This document shows, one piece after another, positions 55,735 through 64,000 of a DNA stretch of 64,000 bases (the stretch's first letter is position 1; every line of letters begins with the position of its first letter). A model generated the notes under the pieces. It worked only from the letters and a program-made list of their open reading frames with translations, ran no database searches and was not told where the DNA came from. The translations under genes were made by a program, and so were the position numbers. The DNA is from Bimastos eiseni (taxonomy: Eukaryota; Annelida; Clitellata; Crassiclitellata; Lumbricidae): the NCBI GenBank assembly GCA_959347315.1, contig OY365811.1, positions 36,911,206-36,975,205 of the forward strand, in the 5' to 3' direction.

Positions 55735-56200
55735 TGAGTCTATTTCCTCTCTTTCTTTCACTCCCTGTCCGACTCTCTCGCTCCTTCTCTCTCTATTTGT
55801 CTCTCTGTAAGTCTCTGTCTTCCTCTCTGTCTCTTTCTTTCTCTCTCTGTCTCTGCCTCTGTATGTCTGTCTGTCTGTTTGTCAGTCTCTTTCTTTCCCT
55901 CTCTGTCTCTCTCTGTCTCTGCCTCTGCTTGTCTGTCTGTCACTCTCAGTCTATCTTTCTATCTGAGCGTCAATGTTCTCCACGTATGTCTCTCTTTCTG
56001 CCTCTCTCTCACTGCCAATCTCTGTCTTTGTCCGTGTCTTCCTATTCTGCCTCTGTCTCTCTGTGTGTGTCCTTGTCTCTATCTTTATGTGTATCTCTGT
56101 CTATCACCGTCCCTGTTTCTCTTTATCAGCCTATCTGTATCTCTTTTGTATCTATTTGTCTCGTCTGTTTCCTGCAGTCTATATCTGTATCAATCAGTCA
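55735..56200. repeat. (TCTG)n/(TC)n microsatellite, long and degenerate
   Basis: CTCTCTGTCTCTGCCTCTGT words. Two long units (CTCTGCCTCTGTATGTCTGT and CTCTGCCTCTGCTTGTCTGT) lie 66 bases apart. Ser/Leu/Cys frames are read-through. Confidence 0.94.
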
Positions 56201-57602
56201 TTGAGTCTATGTTACCTAATTTAGGCATCGATTGCATCATTGCTGACAATCCTCCCAACAATCTATGGTCATTGTTGATTTCACGATTGACTGACGCTCA
56301 TGTTTCTAACGAAATATCTGGACCGTGAAGACGAGTACTGGAACTTGAAGGAAAGAATTCAACGGACTCTGAAATTAAGAGGATGTTAACAGTCTCCGTA
56401 TGATATGCATTGGCTGCATGGAAAGCGCGAAGCGTCCGTAATGGAACGAATAGTAACAGAAGAGTGGTGGCAGTATAAAGCCGGGATAACAGATTACCAC
56501 GATGCTAATCATCATTGTGATGACGAGGTTTTGTTATACGGAAGATATATACCACGGTATTACCACCACACTAGCACGCAGTATCAGCACGCCGATCATG
56601 ATTTTTAACAAACCACCGGAAAACGTTATAGCATCACACTGACATGCAGTATAAGTGCACTCGTTAGGATCTTCACACCAATCTTTTCTGCTAGGAGATA
56701 GGATGGTGATATCAATGGTCATTAGTTTCAGTTTTAGCAGGTTTATTGTAGTGCCTTTACATTATTCCATGCTCAGGACGACAAGGGGCTTCTGTGTAAC
56801 CAGCATTATACTTCCCCGAATGGTTAATCCGGCCCTGGGTGTGAAAAGGCGCTACATAAATGCTTTATTGATGCATGTATGTTGTAATACAGCTAACAGT
56901 CATCCTCAAATCTTTTTTCCAATTTGACTTAATAACTGCGTGTGAAGTGAAAAACCCGCAGTAACTGTTTGAACTCGCGAATATTGATCCGCTAATCTGT
57001 GGAGTCTATAGACGCACTTTCGCACCTCACTGCGTGCTACTTATGCAGCCTTGTCTAGCAATGTGTGACAACGATTCGTTCATTGTGAGAGTCTGTCGCT
57101 TCGAGGCGCTATGATCGTCGCTGCAGTCGAGGAAATTAGGGACCGGAAATGTAGGGAACGTCGTAGAAACTTGGGTTATTTGACTTCATTTCTGATGAAC
57201 GCGTGTTTTACTCTGGGTCCATCGAGGCACCAGAAACGGTTTTTTATTTGTAGGTCTGTACTTGTTTCACAGTTGTCGGCTATACAAGTGGTGAGACCTG
57301 ACAGCATAGTTGCAGCAGCAGTACTGTCGTGTGGCAGCGAGATTTGTAGCAATAGTAACGGTTGCATTACACTATTAGTACTGACACCGACATACATACA
57401 TACATGGATGCACACACAGATACATTTGTATTGTATTGTATTTAATCCTTTGTAAATTGCTTCTCACAGCATATGCCTTTCAGAAGGGCTCCCAGTGCGA
57501 GGTAATCTTGGAGGATAGGAAGGTTTTAAGGTGAGGGAAAGAGGCAGAGATGTTACCAAAAAGGATGATAAAGCGTAGACATACAAGCAAGCATACACAC
57601 TC

Positions 57603-57633
<31 letters not shown>

Positions 57634-59907
57634 CATAGTAAGTTTTTAACCCGCGACTATTCTGTATATATATATACACACAAAGTACTTTTGCGCAGGC
57701 ACCAAGCAAACACATTTTAAGGTTGCACCATGCTGGACAACGCACGAGAGGAATTGCATGCAAGGAGACGAAACAATTTGTAATCAGTGAGTTCGGTCAC
57801 AATCTTTCGAACGCGCGGGCAATCATAGGAACTTGAGGACTGCACTTATAACGCGTGTTGATGTCTGTCTATCTGTCTGTCTATCTGTCTGTCTGTCTTG
57901 TCTGCTGTATGCTTGCATTCACAGGTCTCTGAAAATGCAAATCACTGACAGCCTTTTTGTCATACTTTGATAAAATGTGGTTGCCATGAATTACTATACT
58001 GACCTCTTCGCCTTCAAATCACAGCTACAGAACCTATTACCATATAGATAGGCCTATCAAACAGTTAGAAGTTGATGCTGCCATATTACAAGCTGTCTAT
58101 CAAAAAATGGAAGTCCAAATTGCACAGACTTTAAAGTATGGCCTACAAACGAAGCAAGTCGTTTTTACTTGTCAGGAAACAATAGTTCAACTGTGTCAGC
58201 TGTTGTTGATCATAAAAGAGCCGACAAAAACGTGACATGAAAATATCTCTAAGGATTATACCAGCATTTGACAAATGCATTAGCAGACGCCGTATTGCCT
58301 GGGATGCATTGTCCGCACATTCTATAGCGGCTACAAATGTGATAAATTGTTTGTACCGAGCAACGACCTCTATAAATATAATATATCAACGGTTCTGAGT
58401 CGCATATCACCTGCTCCACAGACGAATCCGAAAGCCGGGCTTTAACGGAATGCAGAAAGAACGAACGCCACAAATGAGGTTCAGTGGTTGAAAGGGTCCA
58501 TTCGAAAACACACAAATAGCTGTTGTTTTGCTGTCGTGTCATCATTACAGACGCCGCGCGTTGCATGTCGTCCCGACATAGAGGTAATAAAGAAAATAGA
58601 CTCATAAAGGTGACATGCTGGCAGATTATAATATTATTAGATAAACAGGAAGAAATAATAGTGTTGTTTCGCTGTGATAGTTTGGATAAAATAGGAAGTC
58701 AAATGTCCTCGGCTGTTTTAATATTGATTCTCAGAGACACCTGACCATTATAAATTTCCTGATATAATAAGATTTCATTGATTGCCAATTAGGCCCAACA
58801 AATAAATCGTCCGTTTGGTTGGCACACATCAAAACACATTCACTATCAATGCTGGTCTGGTGAATAAATGCTAATTTTATTTGTTTCCCCATTGTATCGC
58901 TAATTCGCTATATAAAGTTGGCTCCATGTAGTCCCGTGACGTCGAACAACTTATAAATAAAAGAGATAATTATTTGAACGGAAAGGTATGATCGACGACA
59001 TCACCAGCCAACAAAATTTAATGTCCCTAAACATCGGATGTTACTAAATATAGTTAGCGCTAGAAAATAGCGACATCAAAGACCATGTGGGCAGATGGCA
59101 GGTAGGCCTATCGTTTAAGACCGGGTGCGACCATTATCCCCAATTCCCAAAGGGGGACTCTGTGAATAGATGGCGCCGGTCTCAAATGTGGGTAAGCTAC
59201 CTGAGGTAAAATTGTGTGCTTGATGTTGATTGGTTGTTTTGCTGTATGTTCTTTACGCAAAAGTATTCTGAAAGTTAACCAGATTATAAAATTTATCCAT
59301 AATTATAATTCTTACGCCAGCCATCGATCGGAACAACATAAACAACGTATGGCCAATATAAAAAATTCTTAGACCTATGTGCATACTAGCGCCACCTGTT
59401 TCTACTTAAGGAACTGCCCACAGAGTCATCCCCCATTGAGTGTAGGTCGACTTAAATAGTCCTGGCGGTCATCAGATGTTATTAACTTCTATTACTACAT
59501 CTTTGCCAATGACGCTGGGTGTACGTCAAGATAGCACTGATGAAACAAATAATGGTCCCTACTGTAAACCCCGAGACGATAAAATAACTAAGCCTATATG
59601 TTTTCACTATATATAAGAAATTAGTACAGAAAATGCCTGTAGCATCAGCCATAAAAGGTCAGGAACTATTATCGTTTCCATGTAGGCTATTCAGGATAAC
59701 CAGCAACCTGCATACCTTACAATCCCTCGCAGTGTCTGCCTTCAAAGTGTCTCCCTTCTTCAAGGGGGTTAATGAATTATAGACTGCTAAACGCGACGCT
59801 TGTTTGCCCCCACACCTCCGCGATATCTACGTCCAGTTATCTAGTAGCAGAGGCCTCCTGATTTTAGAGTGTTCTAGACGAACACAATGCCACGTTATCA
59901 GTATAAT
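56201..59907. other. Intergenic region
   Basis: No gene recognised. AAAGGCGCTACATAAATGCT (56846-56865) is an isolated SINE/LINE 3' signature. (AT)n tracts lie at 57603-57629. A (GTCT)n/(ATCT)n tract is at 57864-57898. The open frames at 57111-57455 (+) and 58605-58249 (-) have no recognisable domain. Confidence 0.45.
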
Positions 59908-59990
59908 TGTAATCTCAGCATTTCTATAGCGCACACAATAGCGAAGTCGCGGGAACCAGCTTATTCACAGGCGAATCGAGCGCATTCATT
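59908..59990 (+). repeat. Short interspersed repeat, TTCTATAGCGC family
   Basis: GTATAATTGTAATCTCAGCA, TTTCTATAGCGCACACAATA, GCGAAGTCGCGGGAACCAGC, TTATTCACAGGCGAATCG. Well preserved and very close to the copies at 5354 and 63270. Confidence 0.85.
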
Positions 59991-60127
59991 ACTATTTCAT
60001 TAGTTCCAAAAACTAGGCCTGAAGTGATCTAAATGAATTTCAAAACAAAGTAATGCCTTGAAGATTTACAGATCACTGAGTTTGCAGTTAACCCGATTTC
60101 ATTGAGATTTATTTCAACGAAATTAAG

Positions 60128-60214
60128 TGACGTAATTACTCCAAATGAAACACCATGGTGACCACAGAAAACATTACGTCAAAAACAACTAAGTCATCGC
60201 TTAAGTAGTGACGT
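60128..60214. promoter_or_regulatory. Three CRE-like sites (TGACGTAA-type)
   Basis: GTGACGTAAT at 60127, ATTACGTCA at 60173 (inverted) and GTGACGTAAA at 60208. The word is the same as in the cluster at 6595-6794. It may be a bZIP site cluster or traces of a shared repeat. Confidence 0.3.
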
Positions 60215-60615
60215 AAATAGTATTGTTGTTTGCCGACGTCGTACTGTGACGAATGAGCATTGTCGACAACAGCAGAAAGACTGGACTAATTAGGCCTAAG
60301 AATAGGTCGTTGTAAACTAGATTTGAATTGTAGGTCTATTGATTTTAAGGATTTCTATAGCGCCTCTCACAGTAGGCCTACAGCTATACTCAGAGGCGTT
60401 CCCAGTACGATAAACCCCACGGGAAAGGAAAAGTCTTTAGGACACGGGCAGAAACAGAAGGGAACCAGATGAACGAGATCACGCGAATTAAGAAGCAAGC
60501 CGCTGATTATTTGGAGCCGAAGATATCAATAGGATTATCTGTATCCGTCACCATGAACTGACGATACAGCGTTCAGACTTCGAGATCGTAAACGTAATCA
60601 TAATCTACAAGCTAC
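60215..60615. other. Intergenic region
   Basis: ATTTCTATAGCGCCTCTCAC at 60351-60370 is another copy of the repeat core. No gene. Confidence 0.45.
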
Positions 60616-60617
60616 TA

Positions 60618-60654
<37 letters not shown>

Positions 60655-60882
60655 GCTGTCTGATAAATTCTGGGTCCAGCGTCCACTCAAGATGGCTATT
60701 ATTGTCTCCATAGATAGTGATTGGAAGAGACGTGATGGTGAGAGCTGCAAGAAGACTATAGTGAAGTGAGAAAAAGAGAGAGAGACAGAGACAGACGGAC
60801 AGACAGACAGAGACAGACAGACAGAGACAGACAGACACAGACAGAGAGAAAGAGAGACAGAGAGACAGAGAGACAGACAGAC

Positions 60883-60915
<33 letters not shown>

Positions 60916-60920
60916 TCATC
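60616..60920. repeat. (AT)n and CAGA/GAGA microsatellites
   Basis: (TA)n at 60620-60650, then GAGACAGACAGACAGAGACA-type sequence at 60774-60916. Confidence 0.95.
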
Positions 60921-60989
60921 AGTTGGTCCTCTGGTCTGATTGCGTTGTCTACACTGCCATCTTTAAGGTCCTTCGACAAGACACACACT

Positions 60990-61070
60990 CAGACATGCAC
61001 TCCAGACTTCTAAAGCGCAACTCAAAGCCAAACACTGGGAACCAGGTTATTAACGAGCGCTTAAGCTCTT

Positions 61071-61072
<2 letters not shown>
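60990..61072 (+). repeat. Short interspersed repeat, TTAACGAGCGCTTAA family
   Basis: GCACTCCAGACTTCTAAAGC, GCAACTCAAAGCCAAACACT, GGGAACCAGGTTATTAACGA, GCGCTTAAG. Followed directly by an (AT)n run at 61074-61106, possibly expanded from the repeat's tail. Confidence 0.8.

Positions 61073-61073
<1 letters not shown>

Positions 61074-61106
<33 letters not shown>
61074..61106. repeat. (AT)n microsatellite
   Basis: Pure alternating run. Confidence 0.97.
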
Positions 61107-61108
<2 letters not shown>

Positions 61109-61484
61109 ATTGACGTGCAATTAAAAGCCTCGAGCCTCTGTTTTCCAGAGAGTGACAGAGCAATATAAAGCAGAACATAATTCGCTTACGTACATCAACT
61201 AATACATGCATTAAAATATACATAACATAAGTACCATCACCATAATCAACGGTTTCTATAGCAACGGACAATCAAACAGAACAGCACAACGTACAAATTA
61301 AACGGAAATTGACAGTTGACAATGGTGAGAGCAACAACCCTTAAGGGTCCTACGTGTACAATGTTGTACATATTATAAGTCGCGCTATCGGATAGACCAT
61401 TCCAGCATATGAAAATTAAGGCGTTCGAGCAGAGATACTGGTGCCCTAGTTGACACAACTGAAATTTGATATCGCCCTTCTTCC
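61107..61484. other. Intergenic region
   Basis: No recognised feature. Confidence 0.4.
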
Positions 61485-61660
61485 AATATATGTTGCTCAG
61501 AAGTGCACTCACGCCTCGACGACGTAACTGCAATTGTAATGCAGAGCAATTGTGTGCGAAGGACTTGCTCAAGGTCCCTTTACAGTGACGCCTCGGACGA
61601 TGGTGAACCCGCACTCTGCGCACACTGAGCATACGCGGTATCGGCATAATCGGTTACAAG
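61485..61660 (-). mobile_element. tRNA-derived SINE
   Basis: - strand: GTAACCGATTATGCCGATAC (head), GCGGGTTCACCATCG (degenerate B-box), then GGGACCTTGAGCAAGTCCTT, GCATTACAATTGCAGTTACG and GTGCACTTCTGAGCAACATA. Body and 3' end match the copy at 23035-23240 closely. Confidence 0.8.
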
Positions 61661-62283
61661 TACAGATAGCCATCAATGGTGCTGTGTAGGCATAGATGCA
61701 GTGATTTAAGCAGGCATGTGCTAAGTATGTAGCCTATGCATGTGTGTAAGTATGTATGAATGTTGCAAGACATTGACATAGCGCCTATTTTGATTTTTTT
61801 ACGGTGCTGAAATATATATAATGGATCAGGCATAGACTATGACTTTAATGTAACGTATTGTAACTTAGCATCAGTTTACTGTATCGCTATCGGCCCATGT
61901 AATACTTATTGAGGTTTAGGTTAAGATGGAGACAGACGGACGGGCAGGCAGACAGATAGACAGACAGGGAGGCAGTCAGTCAAGCGGGCAGTCAGTCAGT
62001 CAGGCAGGCAGACATATATATATATATATACAATATATTACATATATATCTGTCTAGGGCTCGAAAATTTCGTCGGCGGGCCTGCGAGCAACTTGGCCGG
62101 TTACAAGGTATTTATGAATAGTGTATACATATCTGAGGTGTAACAAGGTTTTGAGAAGTGGTGGGGCGTAAATAAAAAAATATCCCCAGAAATTTGAAAA
62201 ACGAGGGGCATAAGTAATCTTAACAAAAGTCATCTTAAAAAGCCATTGGAGACACATAAAAAGAACCGATTTGGGGTCACATG
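61661..62283. other. Intergenic region
   Basis: A CAGA/GGCA/GTCA tetranucleotide patch at 61928-62015 and (AT)n at 62013-62030. No gene. Confidence 0.5.
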
Positions 62284-62353
62284 GGGGGGGGGGCAATGAG
62301 CACTAAAACTGGGGGGCTTTGCCCCAGTTTTGAAACGGTGCCCCCCCCCCCCT
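62284..62353. repeat. G-run/C-run hairpin
   Basis: A run of ten or more G at about 62284 is mirrored by a run of C at about 62340-62352, around an inner hairpin AAAACTGGGG...CCCCAGTTTT with a GGCTTTG loop. The symmetry suggests a fold-back end of an element. Confidence 0.75.
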
Positions 62354-62930
62354 GATACATACCGCCACACCACCGTATCCCCTCCAGTAACCTCCACACT
62401 TAGATATACGTATATTGATATTATGAATGCAGTATATCATATATAATGAATATATATATATTATATATACAAATATATCGCTGAAACACACACAGAGGCA
62501 TATATACACCCAGGTGCGTGTCTTATATTACAATATACACACTATTATTTGTTATCATTTCGAGCAGACATTTCACAACATTACGACGTCATTCAGTTGC
62601 CTTAAAAGCTTTATCGACAACAGATGGCTATCTATGACCATTTCCGAGAAAGCGTTTGTATGGTTTATTTACCAGGTGCACGCAATCCCATGGCCCTGGC
62701 CAACCCGTCTCAATGAAGGGGGAGGACGAACACCCGAAAGACCCCGTCACGTTGCTCATCCCTAATCGTGTCTTTCACTCTCTGCTTCACCATTTTCACT
62801 TTATACTATAAACCGAATTTTCAGTTCATAGATAACTGCATATGCCTTTGTAGTGAATAATATTGGGTTAAGCATTTATAGATAAGTGTATAAGTCATAT
62901 ATAATATTATATGTATATATATGTTATTGT
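62354..62930. other. Intergenic region
   Basis: AT-rich patches (62404-62480, 62895-62925). No gene recognised. Confidence 0.45.
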
Positions 62931-62948
62931 TCTCTGTCTCTCTCTGTC

Positions 62949-63021
<73 letters not shown>
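62931..63021. repeat. (TCTG)n, (TC)n and (TA)n microsatellite
   Basis: CTGTCTGTCTGTCTGTC then TCTCTCTCTC then TATATATATA in direct succession. Confidence 0.97.
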
Positions 63022-63269
63022 CCCATCGCCCTATACTAACATGGTCGTCTCAATAATATGCTATTTCAGGAAAATGACAAACGTGTTCGTTATCTGAGTC
63101 TTCCCTCAGTCGTCGTATTCGAAAATCGTGAACAGCGTCCGAATCGACCGGTTAAGTCTGTCAGCCCCTCGCAAACCATTTGTTTTGTCCAAACCCCGGA
63201 AGCTCATCACTGGAGTTCGACGAGAGATGATCAACATCGAGGAGAAACCTATCGTTCAGACTGTGTCGG

Positions 63270-63372
63270 TCTCTGTAATCGTAATCGCAAAGTCAACATT
63301 TCTACAGCGCCCACAAAAGCGAATATCGCGGAAACCATCTTGCTCACAGGCGCTTAATCGAAAAATTCGATA
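63270..63372 (+). repeat. Short interspersed repeat, TTCTACAGCGCC family
   Basis: CTGTAATCGTAATCGCAAAG, TCAACATTTCTACAGCGCCC, ACAAAAGCGAATATCGCGGA, CACAGGCGCTTAATCG. Together with 5354 and 59908 it defines the family's + consensus. Confidence 0.85.
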
Positions 63373-63419
63373 GACATTGGGTCAAAATGCAGAGAGTCAG
63401 ACAGGCAGACGGCTAAGGG

Positions 63420-63898
63420 CCCATCCACATATTACTTACGCAAAAAATCGGATGTTCGGACCTTCCTTCCCCTGTTGCACTGCGTACATTTCGTGGACCC
63501 TTCCCCCATGCGTACGTACATTTGAGCTCTACCCCTACCCCAACGCAAAGGTTAAACAGTTAAAAACATCTATTAGACATTGATTTACCACAGGCTGTTT
63601 AGTTTTGTTAAGCAGCATATTTAACAGCTTAAATTTGTTAACTGTTATGAGGATATAAAACACTAACACAACTTGCATTTGAAATCGTTTTAATGCTATA
63701 TAAAATTGATTAAGCAAGAATATAGTCTGTGATTAGGTTTACAGTTCTGATTTTCATATTTTGTATTGTGGACGTCATAATTAGACAGTTATATTTGCCT
63801 ACGTACATATATTTGGGACCGCCTCCCCAACCATTCGCACCCGTACGTAAAATGGCCGAAATTTTAAACCCCATCCCTTCGCTGCGTACGTAATACAC
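63420..63898. mobile_element. MITE-like element with imperfect terminal inverted repeats
   Basis: The left end reads GGCCCATCCACATATTACTT then ACGCAAAA. The right end, on the opposite strand, reads CCGTGTATTACGTACGCAGC. The shared words TATTAC(T/G)TACGCA and, further in, ATGCGTACGTACAT (left) and TACGTACGGGTGCG (right arm, reversed) make inverted arms around an AT-rich core. No coding capacity. Target-site duplications are not certain. Confidence 0.5.
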
Positions 63899-64000
63899 GG
63901 TGATTCATTAAAAAACGTACCTTACATAGGTTAGCATAACTCAGGTAAATGACCATTAATTTTAATGAAATTTCAGAATAATGATGCTTGATATTCTATT
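63899..64000. other. Right edge of window
   Basis: AT-rich; nothing recognised. Confidence 0.4.

Noticed and set aside
57111..57455. 114-codon open frame on the + strand
   Set aside because: No recognisable feature; the end runs into simple CATACATACATGG sequence.
58249..58605. 118-codon open frame on the - strand
   Set aside because: No signal peptide, domain or repeat; a frame of this size is plausible by chance in 64 kb.
59147..59440. Possible terminal inverted repeats (GACTCTGTGAATAGATGGCG against GCGCCACCTG...CACAGAGTC)
   Set aside because: The match is short and gapped; too weak for a transposon call.

Overview
The window is eukaryotic, intron-bearing, repeat-rich DNA. The best guess is an invertebrate deuterostome, most likely an echinoderm. 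The grounds are GT-AG introns, animal-type receptor genes, abundant tRNA-derived SINEs, decayed non-LTR retrotransposons, and a strikingly common AGGCCTA/TAGGCCTA word. That lineage is an inference from sequence texture and was not tested by any search. Nothing bacterial or operon-like is present.

Two genes are well supported. On the + strand, 1710-5289 holds the 3' part of a single-pass membrane receptor. It has three exons that each carry one LDL-receptor class A module, all in phase 1, followed by a long last exon with a transmembrane helix and a cytoplasmic tail of about 400 residues. Its 5' end (signal peptide and any earlier modules) is upstream or not recognisable. On the - strand, 25597-21673 holds a complete-looking two-exon rhodopsin-class GPCR of 596 residues, spliced exactly after the DRYQ at the end of TM3. 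It resembles peptide receptors of the vasopressin/GnRH/NPS-CCAP group and has a long Ser- and His-rich N-terminus. A third, weak candidate is a 70-residue ORF with a strong start context on the - strand at 32841-32629.

The rest is intergenic or intronic DNA full of repeats. A multiply frameshifted, internally deleted LINE lies at 14573-17492. Smaller reverse-transcriptase or LINE 3'-end fragments lie at 11985-12130, 12895-13200, 31040-31610, 34690-35015, 37330-37520 and 48804-49290. tRNA-like SINE copies lie at roughly 3050, 6232, 23035, 24660, 41510, 47455, 49845, 52185 and 61485. A second short interspersed family, marked by TTCTATAGCGCC and GCTTATTCACGAGCGCT, recurs more than ten times. 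One MITE-like element (63420-63898) and possible LTR-element boundaries (about 28984 and 29328) are also seen.

Tandem DNA is abundant. There are long microsatellites at 1-181, 9085-9572, 23280-23680, 35484-35652, 39690-39978 and 40613-40885. There are minisatellites of 39 bp (53055-53400), 35 bp (43606-43926), 17-18 bp (21240-21635) and 10 bp (37517-37605), plus a degenerate telomere-like stretch at 39354-39443. Most long open reading frames in the window are read-through of these repeats and are not genes.

No new multi-gene system is evident. The most interesting items are the receptor with degenerate calcium ligands in its first LDLa module and a tyrosine-containing tail, the peptide GPCR, the shared 3' signature of LINE and SINE copies, an 85-bp near-perfect palindrome, and clusters of CRE-like TGACGT sites.
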